The notes under the pieces were generated by a model, which saw nothing but the letters and a program-made list of their open reading frames with translations, had not been told where the DNA came from and made no database searches. From the NCBI GenBank assembly GCA_035295125.1, contig DATGJP010000021.1:1-23058 (forward strand): a stretch of 23,058 nucleotides of DNA, given 5' to 3'. The stretch is from JAICMB01 sp035295125 (GTDB lineage Bacteria > Acidobacteriota > Terriglobia > Bryobacterales > Bryobacteraceae). The first letter of the stretch is position 1, and the number at the start of each line of letters is the position of its first letter. Of the stretch, positions 1 through 6,606 are shown in pieces. The position numbers were made by a program, and so were the translations under genes.

Positions 1-214
1 CAAAGGCTATCGGCCGCAGTTTTACTTCCGCACGACGGACGTCACGGGTGTGGCGCAGTTGCCGGAAGGGATGGAGATGGTGATGCCGGGCGACAACGTT
101 TCGTTGGCGGTCGAGCTGATCACTCCGGTGGCCATGGACAAGGGCTTACGGTTCGCGATTCGCGAAGGCGGACGCACCGTCGGGGCCGGCACCGTTACGG
201 AAGTCCTGGAATAG
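1..214 (+). CDS. tuf: Elongation factor Tu, C-terminal end (partial)
   Basis: The frame starting at base 2 is open from the window edge to a TAG at 212-214 and gives about 70 residues of the C-terminal beta-barrel (domain 3) of EF-Tu. Recognisable stretches are RPQFYFRTTDVTG, MVMPGDNV, and the ending FAIREGGRTVGAGTVTEVLE. These are among the most conserved parts of the family. EF-Tu is the GTPase that delivers aminoacyl-tRNA to the ribosome; only the tRNA/EF-Ts-contacting barrel is visible here, and the GTP-binding part lies upstream of the window. It heads a translation gene cluster, with rpmG 18 bases downstream in the same direction. Confidence 0.97.
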   Translation, partial: KGYRPQFYFRTTDVTGVAQLPEGMEMVMPGDNVSLAVELITPVAMDKGLRFAIREGGRTVGAGTVTEVLE

Positions 215-232
215 AATCGGGAGGGTCGAAAG

Positions 233-385
233 ATGCCACGTGAGATCATTACCTTCCAGTGCACCGAGTGCAAGCGGAAGAACTACAGCAAGACGAAGAA
301 CAAGAAGACCACGACAGAACGCCTGGAGTTAAGCAAGTTCTGTCCGGCGTGCCGGAAGCACCAGCCGCATAAGGAAATTAAATAG
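233..385 (+). CDS. rpmG: 50S ribosomal protein L33
   Basis: This 50-residue protein begins MPREIITFQC and ends KHQPHKEIK, the normal length for bacterial L33, a component of the large ribosomal subunit near the E site. Two CxxC pairs (C10/C13 and C37/C40) make it the zinc-binding form of L33. A good Shine-Dalgarno (GGAGGG near 220-225) sits about eight bases before the ATG. It lies between tuf and tRNA-Trp, its usual place beside secE-nusG in many bacteria. It is short but unambiguous. Confidence 0.96.
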   Translation: MPREIITFQCTECKRKNYSKTKNKKTTTERLELSKFCPACRKHQPHKEIK

Positions 386-400
386 TAGGATGTAGGTGTA

Positions 401-416
401 GGAAAGAGCGCTTTCC
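401..416. other. Short hairpin between rpmG and tRNA-Trp
   Basis: GGAAAG (401-406) and CTTTCC (411-416) form a six-base stem with an AGCG loop, 15 bases after the rpmG stop and 28 bases before tRNA-Trp. No T-run follows, so it is not a standard intrinsic terminator. It could be an RNA processing or attenuation structure separating tuf-rpmG from the tRNA in a shared transcript. The function is a guess. Confidence 0.4.
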
Positions 417-444
417 GAAACCTGACAGCCTGGACTTCTCATTA

Positions 445-518
445 AGGGGCATAGGCTAACGGTAAACCAGCGGTCTCCAAAACCGCCTTTGGGGGTTCGA
501 ATCCCTCTGCCCCTGCCA
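445..518 (+). tRNA. trnW: tRNA-Trp (anticodon CCA)
   Basis: A complete cloverleaf can be drawn. The seven-base acceptor stem AGGGGCA (445-451) pairs with TGCCCCT (508-514), followed by discriminator G and an encoded CCA (516-518). The anticodon stem GCGGT/ACCGC encloses the loop CTCCAAA, giving anticodon CCA for tryptophan. The T-loop TTCGAAT is canonical on a GGGGG/CCCTC-type stem. The D-arm is less perfectly paired. A single tRNA-Trp just before secE is a widespread arrangement. It is probably cut out of a transcript shared with rpmG or secE. Confidence 0.96.
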
Positions 519-531
519 AGGAATTATCGGA

Positions 532-810
532 ATGAAAAGTATGGCAATAGCGCGAGCACAAATGGCAGACGACGAGAACAATCAGCAAAGCTTGGTGCAG
601 CGGGCATCGGGTTGGCCGGCGCAGGTGAGGGACTACATCACCGAGCTCCAGATGGAGATGCGGCGCGTCACCTGGCCGAGCTGGAAGCAGGTGCGTGCGA
701 CCACGATCGTGGTCCTCCTATCGGTGTTCGCGTTTGCGGCGTATTTTTACGTCGTGGACAGTATCGTGGCCTCGATCATCAACAAGATTCTGACTGCCCT
801 CACCCACTAA
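532..810 (+). CDS. secE: Preprotein translocase subunit SecE
   Basis: This 92-residue protein contains the SecE signature: an amphipathic helix around residues 35-52 (ITELQMEMRRVTWPSWKQV), then a single membrane span (about 58-80) and a short tail. SecE clamps the SecY channel in the inner membrane. The ATG at 532 was chosen because AAGGAA lies about nine bases upstream; in-frame ATGs at 541 and 562 would shorten only the variable N-terminus. The gene starts 13 bases after tRNA-Trp and is followed by nusG, the classical order. Confidence 0.95.
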   Translation: MKSMAIARAQMADDENNQQSLVQRASGWPAQVRDYITELQMEMRRVTWPSWKQVRATTIVVLLSVFAFAAYFYVVDSIVASIINKILTALTH

Positions 811-824
811 GAAGGGGCTCATTG

Positions 825-1475
825 ATGCAAGACGAAGAAGACAACAACCCACCCGAAGAGGTTGCGAGCGACGAGACCGAGGTGTCGCGGGCCAGTAACG
901 GGGCGGTGTCCCCGGAGCCCGAACCACAGTCTCTCGTAGACGATCCCACCAAGAACTGGTACATCATCCACACTTACTCCGGCTTTGAGCAGAAGGTCGC
1001 CGACTCTTTGCGAAGCCGCTCACAAGCGTTTGGCTTTGCCGATAAGATCGGGCAGATTCTGATTCCGACGGAAGAGGTGGTGGAACTGCGAAACGGTAAG
1101 AAGGTCACCAGCAAGCGGCTTCTCTATCCCGGCTACGTACTAGTGCAGATGGAGATGAACGACCAACTCTGGCACGAGGTGAAGAATACGCCTCGGGTGA
1201 CCGGTTTCGTCGGCGGCGGCAACAACCCCGTTCCGCTGAGCGCCGACGAGGTGAATCAGATTCTCTATCGCCAGGCAACCGCCGCGGAGCGCCCGCGTCC
1301 AAAACTCACGTTCGAGAAGAACGAGACCGTTCGCATCAACGACGGTCCCTTCGCCAACTTCTCGGGCAAGGTCGACGAAGTCAACACCGAGCGCAATACG
1401 CTACGCGTGCTCGTAACGATTTTCGGCCGCGCAACGCCGGTCGAACTGGATTTCCTGCAAGTAGAAAAGATATAG
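825..1475 (+). CDS. nusG: Transcription termination/antitermination protein NusG
   Basis: This 216-residue NusG couples RNA polymerase to the ribosome or Rho. The NGN domain spans about residues 43-145 (from NWYIIHTYSGFEQKV through LLYPGYVLVQMEM to VTGFVGG). The C-terminal KOW domain follows (GPFANFSGKVDEVN, then VTIFGRATPVELDF). The first ~40 residues are an acidic, low-complexity extension (QDEEDNNPPEEV), common in NusG of some phyla. The reading frame is open further upstream, through the tRNA gene and secE, but the ATG at 825 is preceded by GAAGGGG and lies 14 bases after the secE stop, so it is the real start. Confidence 0.96.
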   Translation: MQDEEDNNPPEEVASDETEVSRASNGAVSPEPEPQSLVDDPTKNWYIIHTYSGFEQKVADSLRSRSQAFGFADKIGQILIPTEEVVELRNGKKVTSKRLLYPGYVLVQMEMNDQLWHEVKNTPRVTGFVGGGNNPVPLSADEVNQILYRQATAAERPRPKLTFEKNETVRINDGPFANFSGKVDEVNTERNTLRVLVTIFGRATPVELDFLQVEKI

Positions 1476-1487
1476 GATTCGTATCGC

Positions 1488-1916
1488 ATGGCTAAGAAAG
1501 TCACCGCACAGGTAAAGTTACAGATCCCCGCCGGCAAGGCCACTCCCGCGCCTCCGGTCGGTACGGCGCTTGGTCCGCAGGGCGTCAACATTATGGAGTT
1601 CTGCAAGGCGTTCAACGCCAAGACCTCCGCCAAGGACCAGGAAGGCCTGATCATTCCCGTCGTCATCACGATCTTTTCCGATCGCTCGTTCACGTTCATC
1701 ACCAAGACTCCGCCGGTTCCGGTGCTGATCAAGCGCGCCGTCAATCTGGCAAAGGGATCGGCCGAGCCAAACAAGACCAAGGTGGGCAAGATCACCGAGA
1801 AGCAGGTCGAGGAAATCGCGAAGATCAAGATGCCCGATCTAAACTGTTTCGATCTGGAATCGGCTGTTCGCAGCGTCAAGGGAACAGCCCGCAGCATGGG
1901 CGTCGATGTTGCGTAA
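1488..1916 (+). CDS. rplK: 50S ribosomal protein L11
   Basis: A full-length L11 (142 residues) of the ribosomal GTPase-associated stalk base. The N-terminal domain has PAGKATPAPPVGTALGPQGVN and the C-terminal RNA-binding domain ends in the typical AVRSVKGTARSMGVDV. It begins 12 bases after nusG and is the last ribosomal gene in the window. Unusually, rplA (L1) does not follow: the next frame codes for a rhodanese-like protein whose candidate ATG overlaps the end of this gene. Confidence 0.97.
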   Translation: MAKKVTAQVKLQIPAGKATPAPPVGTALGPQGVNIMEFCKAFNAKTSAKDQEGLIIPVVITIFSDRSFTFITKTPPVPVLIKRAVNLAKGSAEPNKTKVGKITEKQVEEIAKIKMPDLNCFDLESAVRSVKGTARSMGVDVA

Positions 1917-2379
1917 GGTTGGGCAGGCATTCAGCCTGCCCATGCTTGTTCTTGGGATCTGCCTCTGTCAAGAAGGATCTGGCCGCTGGACAAAGAGCGA
2001 GATCGTCGAGCCCGCCGCGCTTGCGAAAGAAGTGCAGTCCGCGAAGCCCCCCGCAGTCATCTGCGTTGCCTTTCCGGTCCTCTATCGCGCGAAGCACATT
2101 GTGCATGCCGTGCTGGCGGGACCAGGGTTGAAGCCCGAGGGTCTGGCTGATCTGAAGAAGGCGGTCGCCAATCTGCCTAAGGACGCAGACATCGTGATCT
2201 ACTGCGGCTGCTGTCCGATGGAGAAGTGCCCCAACATCCGGCCCGCTTATCGAACCCTTAAGGAACTCGGATTCACACACGTGCGCGTGCTTGATATTCC
2301 TACGAACATGCACACGGATTGGTACATGAAGAACTATCCGTCGGAGCCGGCGGCGACCGACGTACCAGCCCAACGATAG
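1906..2379 (+). CDS. Exported rhodanese-like domain protein
   Basis: A 157-residue protein with a rhodanese-type fold signature: DADIVIYC(100)GCCPMEKCPN, then a helix (AYRTLKELGF) and the strand VRVLD. The active-site loop region is unusually cysteine-rich (C100, C102, C103, C108). Rhodaneses handle persulfide sulfur; the substrate here is unknown. The N-terminus (RK followed by a hydrophobic run to about C21) resembles a signal peptide, suggesting export. The ATG at 1906 overlaps rplK by 11 bases; the alternative ATG at 1942 would remove the charged n-region, so 1906 is preferred. It replaces rplA at this position. The next gene converges four bases away. Confidence 0.8.
   Translation: MLRKVGQAFSLPMLVLGICLCQEGSGRWTKSEIVEPAALAKEVQSAKPPAVICVAFPVLYRAKHIVHAVLAGPGLKPEGLADLKKAVANLPKDADIVIYCGCCPMEKCPNIRPAYRTLKELGFTHVRVLDIPTNMHTDWYMKNYPSEPAATDVPAQR
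1921..1941. repeat. Perfect palindrome after rplK (REP-like)
   Basis: GGGCAGGC (1921-1928) and GCCTGCCC (1934-1941) form a perfect eight-base stem with the loop ATTCA. Read on the minus strand the core is GCAGGC-TGAAT-GCCTGC, matching the palindrome at 8845-8863 (GCAGGC-TGAAC-GCCTGC). The element begins five bases after the rplK stop and lies inside the candidate signal-peptide region of the next gene. It could end or attenuate the ribosomal transcript. A moderately T-rich tract follows, but no clean U-run. Confidence 0.6.
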
Positions 2380-2383
2380 TGAC

Positions 2384-2905
2384 TTACCGGTTCGCTGCCA
2401 CCCATTCTTCAAACTGCAGGGGCGGCGGAATAACGGGCGTGTAAGTAGTGGCCAGGGATAGTCTTTTGGCCATCATGTCAATGTAGCGGATCTGGTAGGC
2501 TTCCCACTGATGGTACTTCTCTTGGGCTTCTCGCCCTTCGGCAATCGCGGGAGCTAGTGTAGTCAGAGCGATCGCCAAAGTAAGCGCAGCCTGGGCTTGC
2601 GGTATCGGGATCTTGGGACTCACCGCGAACGAGGCGGTCAGGCGGGCAATATACGCGCGGATCGTCAGGCGGGCCGCTATCTTACCAGCCGCTCTCTTTG
2701 CGCCTTGCGCAACGGCGATCCTCGCGATCATTTCCTCGACTGCAACCGTTCCTTCCTTCGACAGATAGGCGTAAGCCGCTCGATATGCCCCGGGGTTCTT
2801 CGCAAGAAACAGGATCAGATTCTTCCATGCCTGTTCTTGTGCCGCCCCCTGGGCGGCGGCGTATATGCCAAGCAGCCTGAAGTACTCATCCAGTAGTGGA
2901 TCCAT
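2384..2905 (-). CDS. Hypothetical alanine-rich protein
   Basis: I do not recognise a family in this 173-residue protein. It is rich in alanine and predicted helix (runs such as AAAQGAAQEQAW and AAGKIAARLTIRAYIARL). It has one moderately hydrophobic stretch at about 104-121 (AQAALTLAIALTTLAPAIA) and no cysteine motif or clear signal peptide. A strong GAGGAG Shine-Dalgarno lies seven to eight bases before the ATG at 2905, supporting a real gene. It converges on the rhodanese-like gene. Its leader carries an eight-base inverted repeat that could mask the ribosome site. Confidence 0.65.
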   Translation of the reverse strand: MDPLLDEYFRLLGIYAAAQGAAQEQAWKNLILFLAKNPGAYRAAYAYLSKEGTVAVEEMIARIAVAQGAKRAAGKIAARLTIRAYIARLTASFAVSPKIPIPQAQAALTLAIALTTLAPAIAEGREAQEKYHQWEAYQIRYIDMMAKRLSLATTYTPVIPPPLQFEEWVAANR

Positions 2906-2976
2906 GGGTCTCTCCTCTCGTCCGAAGGCAGTTTTGAACCGCCTCTACCTACATCGCGCGAACACGGAAGAGACCC
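2906..2976 (-). promoter_or_regulatory. Inverted repeat in the leader of the alanine-rich gene
   Basis: GGGTCTCT (2906-2913) and AGAGACCC (2969-2976) are perfect inverted repeats 55 bases apart. In the minus-strand transcript the downstream arm lies between the Shine-Dalgarno (GAGGAG) and the ATG, so pairing would partly hide the initiation region. A translational switch is possible; coincidence is not excluded. Confidence 0.3.
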
Positions 2977-3002
2977 CATCATCGTTTCGTTACAAAATCG
3001 TC

Positions 3003-5594
3003 TTATTCCTCCCGCAGCGCTAATATCGGGTCGACTTGTGTCGCCTTACGCGCGGGAAGATAGCTGGCGAGTAGGGCGGCTCCCAAAAGCAAGGCGGCGA
3101 CCGCCCCGAGCGTCGCCGGATCACCGGGCCTGACTTCAAAAAGCTGCGACGTCAGTAGGCGCGTCAGGAAGACCGCGGCCAACGTGCCCAGCGCGAGGCC
3201 TGCGATCACCAGACGGCCGCTCTGTACCAGCACCATGGCCCGAATCGCGCGCGCCGTGGCCCCCAGTGCCATACGGATACCCATCTCGTGCGTGCGGCGC
3301 GAAACGGTGTAGGCCAAAACTCCGTATAACCCGACAAGGGCGAGCAGCAGCGCCAGGGCCGCGAAGAATCCGAAGATCACCGCGAAGAAGCGTTCCTGCC
3401 AGATGGAGCGAGTCACCACGTCCCTCATCGTCAGAATGCGGCTGACCGCGATATTGCGGTCGACCGAGGCTATGCGCGCACGCAGCACCTTCGCGGGGTC
3501 GGTCATTTCGCCTGACGTGCGCACGAGATAAGCCATGCTGCCGAATTCAAATTCACCTTCGGGCAGATACACCGAGTTGCTCGGCAGCATCCGTAAAGTC
3601 GAATTATGCGCGACCCCGGCAACTCCGATGATGGTGTGCCAGGGCTCGTTCCACTCGGGCGGTCCGTAGCGGACGCGCTTGCCGATGGCGCTCCTGCCAG
3701 GCCAGTAGTGCCTGGCGATATTCACGTCGACAATCGTGACCAGCGGATTCTTCGCGTCGCCATCGTCGAAATCCCGCCCTTCGAGAATGGGAATACCGAG
3801 CGTCTGGAAATATCCCGGCGTCACCACGGTCTGGTTGATCATTGGTGCGTCCTTCAGGCCCAAGAGTGGCGCTCCTTCCACCGTGAAGCTGCGGCTCCAT
3901 CCGTCGAGCAGCGGTACGGTGTTGGCCCCAGCGGCGGAAATCGCCCCCGGTAGCGATCCTAATTCCCGGCGTATCTGGCGCACCACCTGAACGGCCGCCG
4001 GCCCGTTTGGATAGCGCGAGGCCGGCACGGCGGTCTGCATCGTCACGACGTTCTCGGTGCGAAAGCCCGGGTTCAGCCGGCTAAGCTTCCAGAAGGTCAC
4101 GATCATCAGACCAGCGCCGGCCAGCAGCAGCACTGACATCGCGACCTCAGCCACCACCAGCGCACTCCGGAAGCGAGCCTTGGCTCCTCCCGCAGTGGCG
4201 CCTCGGCCGCCGTCCTTCAGCGCCTCGATCACATTCAAGCGCGAGGCGGACCATGCGGGGACCGCGCCCGCGAGGAGGGCCGTACCCGCCGTAATCGCGA
4301 TTACAAAAGCGGCGATGCGCACGTCGGGAGTGAATTGCATCCAGTCCGGGAAGCCTTGGGGAACCAAAGCGGTCAGTGTTGGGACCGCGGCCCAGGCCAG
4401 CAGCACGCCTCCCATCGCACCCGCTGTTCCCAGTAGCACACTTTCGACGACGAACTGCCGGATCAGCCGAGCTCGCGACGCACCTAACGAACCGCGCACC
4501 GCGATTTCCCGCGTGCGCGCGGAGACCTTCACCAGCAGGAGATTCGTAATATTGGCACACGCGATCAGGAGCACAAAGGCCACGGCCCCCAGGAGAGCCA
4601 TCAACAAAGGCTTCACCTGCTGTGTATCGCGGACGCGATAGGGCGACACGTTTACGGTCTGTCCGTAATTTTCGGTTGGATGTTCACGGATGATCTGCTG
4701 CATGATGCCGCGGAGATCGTCCTGGGCGCGTTCCACCGTGGCGCCCGGGCGCAGACGCGCAATGCCCTCCAGCCCGTGGTCCGTCCGCGAGTTATGTTTC
4801 GGGTCGAGTTGGAGCGGCATCCACAACTCGGCCACGTCCGGGAAGTGGAAACCGCGGGGCATCACGCCTACCACGCGCGACTGTGACGAACCAACGCCGA
4901 TAGACTTGCCGATGATGTCCCGGTCCGCGCCATATCGACGCCGCCAAAGGTCTTCGCTGAGGATGACGGTTGACGGCGCATTGACTCGATCCTCTTCCGG
5001 TGTGAAGGTGCGCCCCATCAGCGGTTGTACGCCGAGGATGCGGAATAGCGGCTCCGTTCCCTGGCCCAACGGAACGCGCTCAGCATCCATGTCGCCGCGT
5101 AAAGTCGCGAGGCCGGAACCGAACATGGCGATATCCCGCAGTGTGCGGTTGCGGGCGCCGAAATCGAGGTAGTTGGGATAGGCGATTGCCCCGCTGAGGT
5201 TCTGGTGTTTCGCAACCTCTTCCACATAGACCAGCGATTCCTGGTGCGGGTAGGGGAGCGGCCGCAAGAGCATGCCGTTCACGAGGGTAAAGATGGTAAC
5301 GGTGGACCCGATGCCCAGGGCGAGCACCAGAATTGCCACCAGGGTTGTCATCCTTTCACGGCGCAGTGTGCGCAGCGCATAAACGAGGTCGTGACGGATC
5401 ATGTGATATTGCTCCTTGGGGGCGTCAATCAGGACACCGAGGTACAGGTTCAAAAGAGTGCCAAAGCCTGGTCCCTCACGCAGGCAATCGTCTAGAGTGC
5501 GGCACATTTCGTCGGCGAAATGATCGCGGAACTCCGACGGATACAACCACAACAGGCCGCGATAGAAGCGCAGAGCTGGAGCCGGGCGCTGCAT
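3003..5594 (-). CDS. ADOP-type FtsX/MacB-like permease (first copy)
   Basis: An 863-residue member of the acidobacterial duplicated orphan permease family: two FtsX/MacB permease halves in one chain, usually with no ATPase nearby. Residues 1-64 form the extra N-terminal domain of PadR-linked ADOPs (RFYRGLLWLYPSEFRDHFADEM). The first membrane span follows (about 83-106), then a MacB-like periplasmic domain, then the FtsX core with VLLIACANITNLLLVKVSARTREIAVRGSLGASRARL. A second periplasmic domain and a second FtsX core (GIRMALGATARAIRAMVL) complete it. The frame is open upstream into padR, but the ATG at 5594, one base after the padR TAG, fits the family start. No Shine-Dalgarno precedes it, which suggests translational coupling to padR. 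Substrate unknown. Confidence 0.92.
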   Translation of the reverse strand: MQRPAPALRFYRGLLWLYPSEFRDHFADEMCRTLDDCLREGPGFGTLLNLYLGVLIDAPKEQYHMIRHDLVYALRTLRRERMTTLVAILVLALGIGSTVTIFTLVNGMLLRPLPYPHQESLVYVEEVAKHQNLSGAIAYPNYLDFGARNRTLRDIAMFGSGLATLRGDMDAERVPLGQGTEPLFRILGVQPLMGRTFTPEEDRVNAPSTVILSEDLWRRRYGADRDIIGKSIGVGSSQSRVVGVMPRGFHFPDVAELWMPLQLDPKHNSRTDHGLEGIARLRPGATVERAQDDLRGIMQQIIREHPTENYGQTVNVSPYRVRDTQQVKPLLMALLGAVAFVLLIACANITNLLLVKVSARTREIAVRGSLGASRARLIRQFVVESVLLGTAGAMGGVLLAWAAVPTLTALVPQGFPDWMQFTPDVRIAAFVIAITAGTALLAGAVPAWSASRLNVIEALKDGGRGATAGGAKARFRSALVVAEVAMSVLLLAGAGLMIVTFWKLSRLNPGFRTENVVTMQTAVPASRYPNGPAAVQVVRQIRRELGSLPGAISAAGANTVPLLDGWSRSFTVEGAPLLGLKDAPMINQTVVTPGYFQTLGIPILEGRDFDDGDAKNPLVTIVDVNIARHYWPGRSAIGKRVRYGPPEWNEPWHTIIGVAGVAHNSTLRMLPSNSVYLPEGEFEFGSMAYLVRTSGEMTDPAKVLRARIASVDRNIAVSRILTMRDVVTRSIWQERFFAVIFGFFAALALLLALVGLYGVLAYTVSRRTHEMGIRMALGATARAIRAMVLVQSGRLVIAGLALGTLAAVFLTRLLTSQLFEVRPGDPATLGAVAALLLGAALLASYLPARKATQVDPILALREE

Positions 5595-5595
5595 A

Positions 5596-5952
5596 CTAGA
5601 GCCGTTTGGGCACGAGACCCGTTGCGCGAGCGTCGGCCAGGAGCCGCTCCAGCCGGCTCGCTTCTGCTGCAGCCACCTTGCGGCCAAACGTGGTGAGACG
5701 GTAATACCGTCGTCGTTCGTCATCATTGCCGCGGGCAGGCCTCTCGTCGAGCTCTTCAATAAAGCCGTCCTCCAGCATGCGGTGGATGGCGCTGTAGAGC
5801 GAGCTGGGGCGCAGGCGAATTCGGCCGTCGGTGCGGCTTGCGATGTCCTGCATGATGGAGTAGCCGTGGCGGTCGTGGTCGGCGAGCGCTACCAGAATGT
5901 GAAAGGTGTCCTTGTGGAGAGGGAGGAGGTCCTCTGGGTCGGCTTTCGGCAC
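5596..5952 (-). CDS. PadR-family transcriptional regulator
   Basis: A 118-residue short (PadR-s1) regulator with a winged helix. HGYSIMQDI leads into the recognition region RLRPSSLYSAIHRMLEDGFIEE, and RRRYYRLTTFGRKV forms the wing. It matches the acidobacterial PadR group found with ADOP permeases. An in-frame TGA lies two codons before the GTG at 5952, making that GTG the first possible start. It overlaps a candidate leaderless promoter. It forms a two-gene operon with the downstream ADOP and probably represses its own promoter through the adjacent dyad. The effector is unknown. Confidence 0.9.
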   Translation of the reverse strand: MPKADPEDLLPLHKDTFHILVALADHDRHGYSIMQDIASRTDGRIRLRPSSLYSAIHRMLEDGFIEELDERPARGNDDERRRYYRLTTFGRKVAAAEASRLERLLADARATGLVPKRL

Positions 5953-5958
5953 CCTTCA

Positions 5959-5964
5959 ACTATA
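5959..5964 (-). promoter_or_regulatory. Candidate -10 box for padR-ADOP (leaderless)
   Basis: On the minus strand the hexamer TATAGT ends seven bases before the G of the padR GTG start, so transcription should begin at or next to the start codon. The only purine-rich tract (GAAGG) abuts the GTG with no spacing, which also fits a leaderless message. The -35 region (TTTCCT at 17-base spacing) is weak. Confidence 0.45.
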
Positions 5965-5979
5965 CCATTTTGTGGTATA
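5961..5979. promoter_or_regulatory. Dyad operator, probably bound by PadR
   Basis: TATACCA (5961-5967) and TGGTATA (5973-5979) are perfect seven-base inverted arms separated by TTTTG, starting eight bases upstream of the padR start. The left arm overlaps the candidate -10 hexamer, so a bound dimer would block RNA polymerase. PadR proteins commonly autoregulate through such dyads; binding here is inferred. Confidence 0.6.
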
Positions 5980-5996
5980 CCAGGAAATGGCGCAGT

Positions 5997-6500
5997 CTAA
6001 CGGCGGAAACGAGTCTCGTCCTTGAAGGATTCGAGGGTGTTGTAGACAATCGGGCAGTATGTCGCACGATCGACAAACTGCCACATCCGGCTGGTGATGG
6101 AGCCTGCTCCTCGAACCAGGTGCGGGAAATCGATGCACGTCTGGGGGCGCGCTTCATAAACCGTGCACTCGTTGCCGGAAAGAAATATGCAGCCGGTGTT
6201 GGTGCGTTTGAGGATCAGACCCTCCTCGTCGCTCACGGTGGTGTAGTCGCGGAGGAACTGCTCTCGTTTGATCCGCAGGAACTTCGCGAGTTTATCGACG
6301 TCGCGCTCCAGCAGAGTCACGGTAGCGACGCGACAACAGTTGGCACAGGTAGTGCAGTCGATCTGCTCCTCGATCTCCTGGGCGACTTTCCGGAAGCGCC
6401 GCTCGACGAAATCGTGCGACTTCAGATAGCGGCGGAAATGGAGGTTTTCGTCCCGCTTCTTTTCTCCGAGCCGCCGGATCTGAACGAGGTCAGTGATCAT
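5997..6500 (-). CDS. YkgJ-family cysteine cluster protein
   Basis: A 167-residue protein with the YkgJ/Fli-B type metal-binding signature: C49-xx-C52-xx-C55-C56, then C104, C112 and C122 in GCIFLSGNECTVYEARPQTC, and C149. Family members are thought to chelate zinc or iron (possibly an Fe-S cluster); the biochemical role is not settled. The N-terminal 40 residues are charged and helical. No signal peptide, so cytoplasmic. ATG at 6500 chosen as the first start; its ribosome site is weak. It lies 44 bases upstream of padR on the same strand and may read through into that promoter. Confidence 0.85.
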   Translation of the reverse strand: MITDLVQIRRLGEKKRDENLHFRRYLKSHDFVERRFRKVAQEIEEQIDCTTCANCCRVATVTLLERDVDKLAKFLRIKREQFLRDYTTVSDEEGLILKRTNTGCIFLSGNECTVYEARPQTCIDFPHLVRGAGSITSRMWQFVDRATYCPIVYNTLESFKDETRFRR

Positions 6501-6518
6501 TGACCATCAGGTTATCCG

Positions 6519-6538
6519 ATCTGCGTTCATCTGCGTGT
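6519..6538. repeat. Tandem 10-base repeat (ATCTGCGT core)
   Basis: ATCTGCGTTC (6519-6528) is followed directly by ATCTGCGTGT (6529-6538) in the gap between the YkgJ gene and the alcohol dehydrogenase. Similar ATCTGCGT-rich intergenic strings occur in several environmental phyla. No function is evident. Confidence 0.4.
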
Positions 6539-6606
6539 AGCGGTTACTCCTGTCGTTCCCGGCCCAACCCTCCGATCAAAGAGAAGAGTCGCGGAAAAAT
6601 GCACCT

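Noticed and set aside
489..824. N-terminal extension of nusG through tRNA-Trp and secE
   Set aside because: The frame is merely open; the extension overlaps a tRNA and secE in another frame, and the ATG at 825 has a good ribosome site and fits NusG length.
2906..3002. A small gene or terminator between the alanine-rich gene and the first ADOP
   Set aside because: No start-to-stop frame with a ribosome site and no stem followed by a T-run; only the distant inverted repeat is present.
4057..4641. 194-codon plus-strand frame inside the first ADOP gene
   Set aside because: No motif or ribosome site; antisense to conserved permease sequence.
5595..5759. Longer N-terminus of the first ADOP permease starting at 5759
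   Set aside because: The extra 55 residues overlap padR, show no family similarity, and the ATG at 5594 begins the known N-terminal domain.
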